A stretch of DNA of 64,000 nucleotides, taken from Rhodanobacteraceae bacterium (lineage in GTDB: Bacteria; Pseudomonadota; Gammaproteobacteria; Xanthomonadales; Rhodanobacteraceae). The position numbers and the translations under genes are program-made. Positions 53,041 through 61,892 of this stretch are shown piece by piece (the stretch's first letter is position 1; the number at the start of each line of letters is the position of its first letter). The notes beneath the pieces were generated by a model, which saw only the letters and a program-made list of their open reading frames with translations, was not told where the DNA came from and searched no databases. The stretch lies in contig PLNP01000048.1 of assembly GCA_003142815.1 (NCBI GenBank), forward strand, positions 24,326 through 88,325, read 5' to 3'.

Positions 53041-53727
53041 TCACGGCAGTTCCAGCGTCGCGACCAGCGGCAGATGATCGGACGCGATGCGTGCGGTGCG
53101 GCTTTTGTGCACGCGCAGCTCGACGCAGGCCCTCGCCGGTGCGACCCAGATGCGGTCGAGTGCGGCGATTGGGTACGGCGAAGGGAACGTCGCCGGCGCG
53201 GACGACAGGCCGAAGTGCTGGTCGAACTCGCGCAATCCACCGCGCGGGCGCCACTCGTTGAAGTCGCCAAGCAGTATGGTCGGCTGTGCTGATGTCGCGT
53301 CGAGCAGGGCGCGCAGTCGCGCGATCTGCGCGCGTCGTTCCGCGACGCGCAAGCCGAGGTGGCTCGCGACAACCCGCAGCTTTCCACTGCCGTAGTCGAC
53401 AACGAGGTCGACCGCGTTGCGCGGCTCGCGGTGATCCACGCCGAGCGCGTGGCAGGCGACATCACTGACCGGCCAGCGCGTCAGCACGATGTTGCCGAAA
53501 TCGCAACCGTACTTCTGGAACGTCGGCATCACGATCGCACGCGCCGCACTTGCGGTTTCGAGATGCGCGCGCATGTCGAACGCGGCGCGACGCGAGCCGA
53601 ACTCCTGCAGCGCGATCACGTCGGCATCGAGCTCGGCGATCACGCGCGCGATGCGGTCCGGAGCGAAGCGTCCGTCGATGCCGACGCCGCCGTGCATGTT
53701 CCATGTGACCAGCCGCAAGCGTGTCAT
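53041..53727 (-). CDS. Endonuclease/exonuclease/phosphatase-family protein
   Basis: 228 residues of the EEP (DNase I-like) fold: LRLVTWNMHGGVGIDG, DADVIALQEFGSRRAAFD (catalytic Glu), VVASHLGLRVAERRAQI, TILLGDFNEWRP and the final RIASDHLPLVATLEL with catalytic Asp-His. Such genes beside phospholipase D (like ybhP next to clsB in E. coli) suggest phospholipid work rather than DNA. Start overlaps the stop of the VTT gene by four bases (53724-53727). Confidence 0.88.
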   Translation of the reverse strand: MTRLRLVTWNMHGGVGIDGRFAPDRIARVIAELDADVIALQEFGSRRAAFDMRAHLETASAARAIVMPTFQKYGCDFGNIVLTRWPVSDVACHALGVDHREPRNAVDLVVDYGSGKLRVVASHLGLRVAERRAQIARLRALLDATSAQPTILLGDFNEWRPRGGLREFDQHFGLSSAPATFPSPYPIAALDRIWVAPARACVELRVHKSRTARIASDHLPLVATLELP

Positions 53728-54521
53728 CGCGGTGCGCCGTCCCGCGCAGCTTCGCTCTTGTGGTACCAGACGCGGACCGCGAGTGCAGCCGCGACGATCA
53801 GCGCGAACGCGCCGATCAGCCCGAGCCATGCAAGCGGATGCGGATCGAGCAGCACCTGGCGCGCGCGATCGACGAAGATCGCATACAACACGATGCCGGG
53901 GAGCATGCCGAGCGCGGTACCGATGACATAGTCGATGCGCCGGACGCGCACGACGCCGGCGATCAGGCTGACCACGCTGTACGGCGCGACCGGCACGATG
54001 CGCACGATCGCGACCGCCAGCAGCCCGTGGCCGACCGCGCGCGCGCGCAGACGCTCGCCGCGCGCACCGAACAGCCGCGCCACCATCCCGGCCGGCAGCC
54101 GGCGGCCAACTTCGTGGACGACGATCGCGCTCAGCACCGAACCGAGCAATGCATAGATGGCGCCGGCAAGCGCGCCGAACACGATGATCGTCGCCGCGAT
54201 CAGCACGTTGACCGGGAACACGATGAGGCCGCCAATCGCGAAACATCCGAGCGCGACGAACGGCGCGAGCGGAGATGCGTGCCAGCGTTCGGCGACCGCG
54301 ACTAGCTCCGCGATCGACGGCGCCGATTCGACCGGCAGGTATCTCCAGAATGCGCCGACCGCCAGCGCCACAAGCAGCAGCGCAAGCGCAACGAGGCGGT
54401 GCCGCGTGCGCTGCGCACCGCCTGCGCGCGCATGCCCGGCATGCGTCACCCGATCGATCCCGACCGGCGGCGTTTCCGCCGGGACGCGTGCGTGCGGTCG
54501 CTGCGGCGGCGGCGCGTGCAT
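53724..54521 (-). CDS. TVP38/TMEM64 (VTT-domain) membrane protein
   Basis: 265 residues. A long basic, Pro-rich N-terminus (about 1-40) then a helix at 43-60 and the VTT domain: GLIVFPVNVLIAATIIVFGA, SVLSAIVVHEVGRRLPAG, AVAIVRIVPVAPYSVVSLIA, GMLPGIVLYAIF. The family includes DedA relatives, and recent work on DedA and VTT proteins points to lipid scrambling. Here it sits between a phospholipase D gene and an EEP gene; in many genomes PLD and VTT are fused in one protein, so the three probably act together on phospholipids. Confidence 0.9.
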   Translation of the reverse strand: MHAPPPQRPHARVPAETPPVGIDRVTHAGHARAGGAQRTRHRLVALALLLVALAVGAFWRYLPVESAPSIAELVAVAERWHASPLAPFVALGCFAIGGLIVFPVNVLIAATIIVFGALAGAIYALLGSVLSAIVVHEVGRRLPAGMVARLFGARGERLRARAVGHGLLAVAIVRIVPVAPYSVVSLIAGVVRVRRIDYVIGTALGMLPGIVLYAIFVDRARQVLLDPHPLAWLGLIGAFALIVAAALAVRVWYHKSEAARDGAPR

Positions 54522-54531
54522 CGCCGCGCGC

Positions 54532-56121
54532 CTACAGCAGTCCTTCGATCGGCAGGAACCGCATCAGGTCGACCTGCACGCGTTTCCACATCGACACATC
54601 GGGATCGTGGTCGTACTGCACGGTCTTGCCGTCATCCGTCCCGATCCAGCGTATCGCGCGCGATGACGACGCGCTTGCCGGCTCCAGCTTCACCTGGAAC
54701 GAATTCTGCGGCGTAGTGGCATGCGCGAAAAATTGCTCGACTGCCGCGGCAAGCGCGGGGCTGTCGACGATCACGCCCATTTCGGTATTCAGATAACGCG
54801 AGCGCGGATCGAAGTTCATCGATCCGATGAAGACTTCGCGATGATCGACGACCATCGCCTTCGCATGCAGGCTGACGCCGGACGATCGGCCCAGCGCATT
54901 CTTCGCGTTCCTGCCACCGATCGGGCGGAATTCGTACAGCTCGACGCCGGCGCGAAGCAGGCGCAGGCGGTAGTGCGCATAGCCGGCATGGACTTCGGGT
55001 TCGTCGGTCGCCGCGAGAGAATTGGTCAATACCTTGATGTCGACGCGGCGTCCCGCCAGCGCTTCGAGTACCTTGGCCCCGTCATCGCCCGGAATGAAGT
55101 ACGGCGACACCAGCAATGCCTGCTGCCGCGCGGCGTCCAGCACAACGCGGATCTTGTGATCGATATGCGCCGCGTGCGGGTCCTGGTCGGGATCGACTTT
55201 CTCCGGCGAGTCGGCGATCAGACGGGCGTCGCCCCAGAACCAGCTGCCACGCTGGTCTGCACTCGGTCCGTTCGGCAGTTCGTACGCCAGCGCCTGCGCG
55301 TAGTCGCTTTCGCTGAATGTGCGCGCGTCGTGGCCAAGTTGCGCGCGTGCATGCGCGAGATCGTGCCGTGTTGCATCCGGCCCGCTAAAGGCGCGCACCG
55401 GAAAAGCCGCGTCGCTGTTCCAGTAGGCGTCGAACGATGCCGCGATCTCCGGCACCACCGTGCCGATAGCGAGCGCGTCGAGGTCGCGGAAATGCACGTC
55501 GTCGCCGACATCGAAATACGCATCGCCGATGTTGCGGCCACCGATAATCGCCTGCATACCATCGACGATAAACGACTTGTTGTGCATGCGCCGGTTCAGG
55601 CGCGCGCCTTCGATCAGAAATTGTCCGATCTTCGACAGCATCGAACGTTGCCGGAACCGGAACGGGTTGAACAGGCGCACCTCGATGTTTGGATGCGCAT
55701 CGAGCGCATCGAGCAGTTCATCCTCCTTCACGATGTCGAGATCGTCGAGCAGCACGCGCACGCGTACGCCGCGATCGGCCGCCGCAAGCAGCCGTTGCGC
55801 GAGCAGGCGCCCGGTCGCGTCGTTCGCAAAGATGTAGTACTGCAGATCGATCGAATGGCGCGCGCTGTCGGTCAGGACGATGCGGCTCATCAGCGCGTTC
55901 TGGTTGCTGACCAGCAGACGGAACCCGGACTGGCCCGGATGCGCGGCGACTTCCGCCTGCACGTAGCGCGTCGATAACGTGTCGGCGACAGGCGCGATCG
56001 CGGCCGAGGGCTTCTTGACGAAATCCGTGCGCAACGTCGAGCACGCGGAGAGCGTGCCGAGCATTGCCAAAAGGATGAGATGGACGGTGAGCTTCACGGC
56101 AACGGCGGCGCGGACGTTCAT
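54532..56121 (-). CDS. Phospholipase D-family lipoprotein, cardiolipin synthase C-like
   Basis: 529 residues. Lipoprotein signal with lipobox LSAC at about 24-27. Two HKD motifs: HNKSFIVDGMQAIIGGRN (about 193-210) and HAKAMVVDHREVFIGSMN (about 420-437), so both catalytic halves are intact. Closest in outline to ClsC/YmdC, which makes cardiolipin from PG and PE. Ten bases separate it from the VTT gene; it heads the PLD-VTT-EEP operon. Confidence 0.9.
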   Translation of the reverse strand: MNVRAAVAVKLTVHLILLAMLGTLSACSTLRTDFVKKPSAAIAPVADTLSTRYVQAEVAAHPGQSGFRLLVSNQNALMSRIVLTDSARHSIDLQYYIFANDATGRLLAQRLLAAADRGVRVRVLLDDLDIVKEDELLDALDAHPNIEVRLFNPFRFRQRSMLSKIGQFLIEGARLNRRMHNKSFIVDGMQAIIGGRNIGDAYFDVGDDVHFRDLDALAIGTVVPEIAASFDAYWNSDAAFPVRAFSGPDATRHDLAHARAQLGHDARTFSESDYAQALAYELPNGPSADQRGSWFWGDARLIADSPEKVDPDQDPHAAHIDHKIRVVLDAARQQALLVSPYFIPGDDGAKVLEALAGRRVDIKVLTNSLAATDEPEVHAGYAHYRLRLLRAGVELYEFRPIGGRNAKNALGRSSGVSLHAKAMVVDHREVFIGSMNFDPRSRYLNTEMGVIVDSPALAAAVEQFFAHATTPQNSFQVKLEPASASSSRAIRWIGTDDGKTVQYDHDPDVSMWKRVQVDLMRFLPIEGLL

Positions 56122-56200
56122 CGCCGCATCATGGCACAAGGCCTGCCGACTGGATTCTGAACGGTGCGCCGCGGACAGACGGCTCTTGTGTTGCCCGGGC

Positions 56201-56230
56201 AAAAAAACCGGCGCGGGAAACCCGCGCCGG
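56201..56230 (-). terminator. Rho-independent terminator
   Basis: On the minus strand a 10-bp perfect GC stem, CCGGCGCGGG / CCCGCGCCGG, with TTT loop followed by seven T. It ends transcription of the secreted-protein remnant at 56256 just before the PLD operon begins. Confidence 0.95.
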
Positions 56231-56255
56231 CGTGAAAGTCAGCTGTTGAACCGGC

Positions 56256-56903
56256 TTATCGACTGGAATCCAGCACGATAGGCTCGCCGGGGCCGTTGGT
56301 ACCGGTCGCACGGATCAGCCAGTTGCCGACGAAGCCAGTGATGGCTGCCGTGTTGAGCATCAGTCCCACCGAGGGCGAGGCCAGATCCGGTGGCGTGGTG
56401 CTCGTGTTGTTGCCAAGCCACGAACGTCCGACGAACGGACCGCTGTCCGCAGAGGCCGGACGGAGCCCGACATTGGTCGCGTTCGGATTCGACAGCGCGA
56501 TCAGGACCTCGCCGGGGCCGCTGACCACGACGGGCGGACTCAACGGGATGGTCACGAAACTGTTCGCCGGCGCACCCATCGTGTAGACCGTGGGGATGCC
56601 GACCGGCGTCGCGCCATTGCTCGGATCGCTGTCGCTGTCCTGATAGACGAACACGCTGATCGTGTCGCCGGCCGCATTCCAGCCGGCTGGGCTGCCGAAG
56701 ATCGTCGAGACCGAGTTGATCGTGATCGGATAGTCGGTCACATTCGGCGTGAAGCGGTTGAGCCAGATCAGCCCACAATACGACGTGCAACCGATCCCGG
56801 AGAAGCTGCCGCCCGTTGGTGGCATCAGATCAACCCGGAACGTGCAGTTGCCACTGGCCCTCGCCTCAACCGGCAAAGAATCGTTCGACGTCGGCGAAGT
56901 CAC
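56256..56903 (-). pseudogene. Secreted protein gene lacking its 5' end
   Basis: An open frame of 215 residues. From about residue 17 it is a beta-rich domain with NCTFRVDLMPPTGGSFSGIG, DTISVFVYQDSDSDPSNGAT, PVVVSGPGEVLIALSNPN and GPFVGRSWLGNN, like C-terminal parts of exported proteins. The first 12 codons lie inside the end of yoaA and there is no signal peptide, so the original N-terminus has been cut off at the yoaA junction. A terminator 26 bases after its stop shows it was once a proper transcription-unit end. If still expressed it would stay in the cytoplasm. Confidence 0.6.
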
Positions 56904-58773
56904 GAGTCCGCGGCAGCGACGGCAGGCTCGCGAGGAAGACCTTGCCGTAACCGCGTGTGGTCAGGCGCGGATCGCACAGCATCAGCACGCCGCGATCGTG
57001 CACGTCGCGGATCAATCGGCCGGCGCCTTGCTTGAGTGCGATCACGGCGTTCGGAATCTGCCATTCGGTGAACGGATTGGCGCCGGCTTCGCGCAGCGCA
57101 TCGAGGCGCGCGACCAGCACCGGATCGTCCGGTGCGGCGAACGGCAGCTTGTCGATCACGACGACGCTGAGCGCCTCGCCGGCAACGTCGACACCTTCCC
57201 AGAAACTCGCGGCGCCGAGCAATACGCCATTGCCCGACGCCCGGAAGTCCGTGAGCAGCCGATGCCGCGGCGCAGTGCCCTGCACGAACAACGGAAATGC
57301 AACGCGCGCAGGCAAGAGTTCGGCCGCACGGCGCAACGCGCGATGCGAGGTGAACAGCAGGAAGGCGCGACCGCGCGATGCTTCGAGCACCGGCACGGCC
57401 GCCTCGATGACGCGATCGACATAGTCCGCGGCGGATGGATCGGGCAAGCCCTGCGGCAGATAGGCGAGCGCCTGGTGCGCGTAGTCGAACGGACTGTCGA
57501 GGCACAGCCCAACCGGGTCGTCGAGGCCAAGCTGGCGCGAAAAATGGGTGAAGCGGCCTGCGACCGACAAGGTCGCCGAGGTGAAGATCCACGCGGCGTG
57601 GCTCTGCTCGCGTAGTTCGCGCAACGGCGGCGCCAGATCCAGTGGCGTCGCATGGAAAGAAAACCCGTGTGCCGACAATTCGTACCAATGCACCGCGTCG
57701 CGCGCGCCGCTCTCAGTCAGATGCGCAAGCCGCGCGACCTGTTCGGCCGCGCGTTCGTCGACGCTGGCGAGGCCGCGGCTGCGCTCGGATTGCTTGCCGA
57801 GTATTCCGGCGAGTGCGCCCAGGGCTTCGCGCAACGCATCGAGTTCACGCTCGACGTCGCCATCGCCTTCAATCTGCGCGAACGCGCCTTTCGCCGGAAA
57901 GCGATCGAGCGCGAGGCGCACGCGCTTGACCGCCGCGTTGAGTGCGTCGACGGCGGGTTGCAACAGTGCGAGCGCACCGCTCACGTTGGCGCATTCGGAG
58001 AGCGCGTCGCTGGCGAGTTCATTCACCTGGCGTGCGGACAACGTGACCGAAAAGAACTGACCGGCGAGTTCCGGAATCTGGTGCGCCTCGTCGAGGATGA
58101 ACGCGTGCGCGCCGGGCAGGATTTCGCCGAAGCCTTCGCGCTTGATCGCAAGATCGGCGAACAACAAGTGATGGTTGACGACGACGAGATCGGCCTCCTG
58201 CGCCGCACGCCGCGCCTTGACCACGAAGCAGTCGTTGAACATCGGGCAATCGGCACCGAGGCAATTTTCGGTGGTCGAGGTCACCCGCGGCCACAGCGGC
58301 GAATCCTCGGCGAGTTCGGCGAGTTCGGCACGATCGCCGGACAGCGTGCGCTTGGCCCACGCGCGGATCGCCTGCAACTGCGAAGTTTGTTCGCGACTGG
58401 CGAAGCGGCCTTCCTGATGCGCCTGGTCGAGCCGGTGCAGGCAAAGGTAATTCGCCCGGCCCTTCAGCAACGCCGCCGAGAGACGCGCGCCGAGCACGCT
58501 GCGCACCTGCGGCAGGTCGCGATGAAAGAGCTGGTCCTGCAACGCCTTCGTGCCCGTCGATACGATCACACGCTTGCCGGACATCAGCGCGGGCACAAGA
58601 TACGCGAAGGTCTTGCCGGTGCCGGTGCCGGCTTCGGCGACCAGCATCTGGCGCTCGGCGATCGCTTCCTCGACCGCTGCGGCCATCGTCTGTTGCGACG
58701 CACGTGGCGCATAACCGGGTATCTCGCGCGCGAACGGACCATCGGCACCGAGCAGATCAGCAGCGGAGGTCAC
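56866..58773 (-). CDS. yoaA: ATP-dependent DNA helicase YoaA (DinG/XPD family)
   Basis: 635 residues from GTG 58773; E. coli YoaA has 636. Walker A VAEAGTGTGKTFAY, Fe-S cluster Cys in ENCLGADCPMFNDCFVVKAR together with the upstream YLCLHRL, DEAH box ILDEAHQIPELA, and motifs V-VI FWEGVDVAGEAL and KQGAGRLIRDVHDRGVLML. YoaA works with the chi clamp-loader subunit on replication forks in E. coli. The GTG is preceded by a GGGAGGGGG stretch that belongs to a palindrome of the CCCTC family, so the repeat may serve as ribosome site. Longer in-frame starts run into repeats. Confidence 0.9.
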   Translation of the reverse strand: MTSAADLLGADGPFAREIPGYAPRASQQTMAAAVEEAIAERQMLVAEAGTGTGKTFAYLVPALMSGKRVIVSTGTKALQDQLFHRDLPQVRSVLGARLSAALLKGRANYLCLHRLDQAHQEGRFASREQTSQLQAIRAWAKRTLSGDRAELAELAEDSPLWPRVTSTTENCLGADCPMFNDCFVVKARRAAQEADLVVVNHHLLFADLAIKREGFGEILPGAHAFILDEAHQIPELAGQFFSVTLSARQVNELASDALSECANVSGALALLQPAVDALNAAVKRVRLALDRFPAKGAFAQIEGDGDVERELDALREALGALAGILGKQSERSRGLASVDERAAEQVARLAHLTESGARDAVHWYELSAHGFSFHATPLDLAPPLRELREQSHAAWIFTSATLSVAGRFTHFSRQLGLDDPVGLCLDSPFDYAHQALAYLPQGLPDPSAADYVDRVIEAAVPVLEASRGRAFLLFTSHRALRRAAELLPARVAFPLFVQGTAPRHRLLTDFRASGNGVLLGAASFWEGVDVAGEALSVVVIDKLPFAAPDDPVLVARLDALREAGANPFTEWQIPNAVIALKQGAGRLIRDVHDRGVLMLCDPRLTTRGYGKVFLASLPSLPRTRDFADVERFFAG

Positions 58774-58780
58774 CGATTTG

Positions 58781-58860
58781 CCCCCTCCCCTTGAAGGGGA
58801 GGGCTTTCCAGCGCATCCAAACCCTGCGCGTGAAGGGGTAGGCTTTCCAGCGCATCGCAT
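58781..58860. repeat. Palindrome plus direct repeat before yoaA
   Basis: CCCCCTCCCCTTGAAGGGGA and GGG form a palindrome (58781-58803); GGCTTTCCAGCGCATC occurs at 58802 and again about 40 bases later. Confidence 0.75.
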
Positions 58861-58862
58861 CC

Positions 58863-59387
58863 TCACATCCTGAGCCTCGGCGGCACGCGGCATTCCTTGA
58901 CGCGCTGCTGCGCCTGCGCGACCGTCGCCGTATCGCCCAGCGCCGTGCGCGCCTCGACGACGGTTTGCCAGTTGCGCGCGCACAGGCTGCCAATCTTCGG
59001 CCCGAGCGCAAAACTTTTCATCGCCAATTGATCGGCCTGCTGCCAGTCGCCACGCGCGGTTTCGAGTTCAGCAAGGTATTGCAGGATGTCCGGCGCATCG
59101 GGCGCGAGCTGCAACGCCTTGTGTGCGGATTCGGTCGCCGCCGCAAAATCCTTCGCCGCCTCGGCGTCATGCGCCTTCTTGAGAATTCCATCAATCGCCG
59201 GATCGCGCAGGGGATGCACCTGCACAGCCGAATCGAGCCCTGCGCCGGCCGCCCGGATCGCACGCACCGCGGTCGCGGGATCGACCTGGGCGGTCGGTTT
59301 CACGACCGGCGATGGCGGGACCGATTGTGTGCAGGCCGCCAATGCGAGCGTGGCCAGAATGAAAGGTACGCAAATGAAATGCTTCAT
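58863..59387 (-). CDS. TPR-type lipoprotein
   Basis: 174 residues. Lipobox LAAC at 16-19 after a short hydrophobic leader. Residues about 75-135 form two tetratricopeptide-like helix pairs (AHDAEAAKDFAAATESAHKA and YLAELETARGDWQQADQLAM). C-terminal CRVPPRLRM. Similar small TPR lipoproteins accompany yoaA or mrcB in this bacterial order; role unknown. Between mrcB and yoaA, all leftward, 58 bases after mrcB's stop. Confidence 0.8.
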   Translation of the reverse strand: MKHFICVPFILATLALAACTQSVPPSPVVKPTAQVDPATAVRAIRAAGAGLDSAVQVHPLRDPAIDGILKKAHDAEAAKDFAAATESAHKALQLAPDAPDILQYLAELETARGDWQQADQLAMKSFALGPKIGSLCARNWQTVVEARTALGDTATVAQAQQRVKECRVPPRLRM

Positions 59388-59445
59388 GGTTCTTCTGTAT
59401 GGGTAGATGATCGATCGGCTTGCACGGATTCTCTCACGTTCATTC

Positions 59446-61737
59446 TCAACCGCTGCCGCCGCCGAAGAACTGGCGCAGCTCGTCGAGTGGACAGCTCTCC
59501 ACCTCGCTTGGCGCGTAACCGGTCGCGAATGGCAGCTCGCGCGCGCCGCGGCAGGCCGCATCGGTGCGTTTGCCCGTCAGCGGATTGACCCATGCGCGTT
59601 CGATCCCATCTTGCGGAACGACCAGCGGCGCACTCGGTAGACGATTCATCAGCTCGATCCAGATACGCAACGCACCGGTCGCGCCGAACAAACTCGTCGG
59701 CTTGTTGTCGTCACGGCCGACCCAGGCAACCGCGAGCTGGCTGCCGGTGAAACCGGCAAACCACGAATCGCGCTGGGTGTCGCTGGTGCCGGTCTTGCCC
59801 GCCGCATTCAGGCCGCGGAGGCCCGCATCGGCGATCGCATGCGCGGTGCCGCTGATCGCGACCTGCTGCATCGCAAAGGTGACCAGCCGCGCCGCGGTCG
59901 TGTAGTCGCCGGCCCCGGTCTTGGTCGCATAACGCGATAGCGGCCGGCCTTGCGCATCGAGCACGCCGCGCAGCGCGCGCAGCGGAATCGCATGGCCGTC
60001 GGCGGCGAGATATTGATAAAGCCGGGCGACATCGAACGGGCTCAAATCGATCGCGCCAAGCAGCATCGACGGATTCGGATTGATCTCGCGGCCGAGCCCG
60101 AACGATTGCAGGAATCCACGCACGCGATTGACGCCGATGCGCAGGCCAAGATGCACGGTCGCGAGATTCCAACTGTGGATCAGCGCATCGATCAGCAGTA
60201 CCTGGCCATGGCTCTGGTGGTCGTCGTTCTCGGGGCGCCAGCGCGCGCCACCCGGCTGCGGCATCTCGATCGCACTGTCGTCGAGCAGGGTCGCCAACGA
60301 ATAGCGCTGTGGCTGCGCAAGCGCGACCAGGTTCACAAAGGGCTTTACCAGCGAGCCGATCGGCCGCGATGCGTCGAGCGCGCGATTGAAGCCAGGCGCA
60401 TCGACATCGCGGCTGCCGATCATCGCCTGGACTTCGCCATCGCGTGCGCCGGTCACGACCAGCGCGGCCTCGACCGCGTCACCCCGCTTGCCGATGCCAG
60501 CGAGCGCCTTGGTGATGGCTTCTTCCCCGAGCGCCTGCGTCGAAGGCGCCAACGTGGTGTGGATCGCAAGGCCCGCGCTGTTGAGCTCGGCGTCCGGATA
60601 ATCCTGGCGGAGCTGACGACGCACCAGGTCGAGGAACGCCGGATAGCGATCGCGCGGCAAGGCCGCATTCGCCGCGGTGCCGATCGGCTGCTTGCTCGCG
60701 CTCGCGAACGTCGCCTCGTCGATCAGACCGGTATTGCGAAACTCGCCCAACACGACGTTGCGCCGCGTCAGCGCGCGTTCCGGATTGCGGCGCGGATCGT
60801 ACAAACTCGGCCCCTGCACCATGCCGACCAGCAGCGCGATGTCGGCGGCGCCGAGGCTGTGCAGATCGCGTCCGAAGTAGAACTCGCTCGCCGCCGCGAA
60901 CCCGTGCACGGCCTGGCCCCCCTGCTGGCCGAGAAAGACTTCGTTGACATAGGCCTCAAGAATGCGCCGCTTGTCGTAGCGCGCCTCGATCAGCAGCGAC
61001 AGCAACGCTTCATTGAACTTGCGCGAGAAGGTCTGGCCGCGATCCAGAAACAGGTTCTTGACCAACTGCTGGGTCAGCGTGGAGCCGCCCTGCACGACAT
61101 GCCCGGCAAGGAGGTTCACCCACGCCGCGCGCAGGATCGCAGTCACGTTGATGCCGTGATGATGCTTGAAATCGCGATCCTCGACCGCCTGCAAGCCACC
61201 GAGCAACAGCGGCGGAAGTTCGCCGAGCAGGACGAAGCGGCGATCTTCCTGCAACGCCCCATACAGCGTTGCAATGCGCGCCGGATCGAGTCGGACGCTC
61301 GCGAGCGCAGCGCCCGAGTCGGCATCGACAAGCTGGCTGACGCGCCCGCCCACAATGCCAACCGCGATGCGCTTCTCGCGCTCACGGCCATCGAGATAGA
61401 TGAACGCACGCCGCGCGATCATGAAACGCGCGCCGTCGCGATGCCAGGTTCCCGGCGTGCGCGCCTGACCGTCGTCGATGTAGCGCGACGCGGCGAGCTC
61501 CAATTGCAACGCCTCCGCGCTCAACGGCAGACCCAGCGTGAGCAGCAACGGACGCGCATAGACACGGCTCGGCGTTTGCCAGGACAGATCATCGAAGCGG
61601 CTGCGCACCTCGCCATCGAGATAGAACGTGTACGGCACCAGAAAACCGATCGCGAAACCGACACCGATCAGAAACGGCACCCGACCGATGCGCCAGAGGG
61701 CCCGCAACCCGCTCAAAGAACTCGAAAGAAAGGACAA
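59446..61737 (-). CDS. mrcB: Penicillin-binding protein 1B (bifunctional transglycosylase/transpeptidase)
   Basis: 763 residues from TTG 61737 (no ATG is available close to the membrane helix). Membrane anchor 18-38 (FLIGVGFAIGFLVPYTFYL), UB2H-like domain (PSRVYARPLLLTLGLPLSAE to about 150), GT51 glycosyltransferase with catalytic Glu in AVEDRDFKHHHGIN and VQGGSTLTQQLVKNLFLDRG, then the transpeptidase: SxxK as SRPIGSLVKPF, SxN as HSWNLAT, KTG as AGKTGTSDTQRD. Makes peptidoglycan; needs LpoB-type activators in E. coli. The small TPR lipoprotein gene just downstream is a possible partner, by position only. Divergent from the glycosyltransferase gene over 155 bases. Confidence 0.92.
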   Translation of the reverse strand: MSFLSSSLSGLRALWRIGRVPFLIGVGFAIGFLVPYTFYLDGEVRSRFDDLSWQTPSRVYARPLLLTLGLPLSAEALQLELAASRYIDDGQARTPGTWHRDGARFMIARRAFIYLDGREREKRIAVGIVGGRVSQLVDADSGAALASVRLDPARIATLYGALQEDRRFVLLGELPPLLLGGLQAVEDRDFKHHHGINVTAILRAAWVNLLAGHVVQGGSTLTQQLVKNLFLDRGQTFSRKFNEALLSLLIEARYDKRRILEAYVNEVFLGQQGGQAVHGFAAASEFYFGRDLHSLGAADIALLVGMVQGPSLYDPRRNPERALTRRNVVLGEFRNTGLIDEATFASASKQPIGTAANAALPRDRYPAFLDLVRRQLRQDYPDAELNSAGLAIHTTLAPSTQALGEEAITKALAGIGKRGDAVEAALVVTGARDGEVQAMIGSRDVDAPGFNRALDASRPIGSLVKPFVNLVALAQPQRYSLATLLDDSAIEMPQPGGARWRPENDDHQSHGQVLLIDALIHSWNLATVHLGLRIGVNRVRGFLQSFGLGREINPNPSMLLGAIDLSPFDVARLYQYLAADGHAIPLRALRGVLDAQGRPLSRYATKTGAGDYTTAARLVTFAMQQVAISGTAHAIADAGLRGLNAAGKTGTSDTQRDSWFAGFTGSQLAVAWVGRDDNKPTSLFGATGALRIWIELMNRLPSAPLVVPQDGIERAWVNPLTGKRTDAACRGARELPFATGYAPSEVESCPLDELRQFFGGGSG

Positions 61738-61892
61738 GCGGCGATTCCGGATAAGGGCAGACGAGGATGCGGCCGAAGCGAATCGGCCGGAGTGTAGCCG
61801 CGCCACGTCGCGTCTGGCGAGACGCGCTGCGTGCGCGGACGACTGGATCGGCGATAATCGCAACCGTTTGTGTTCTTCATCCGGAGCCTTGA

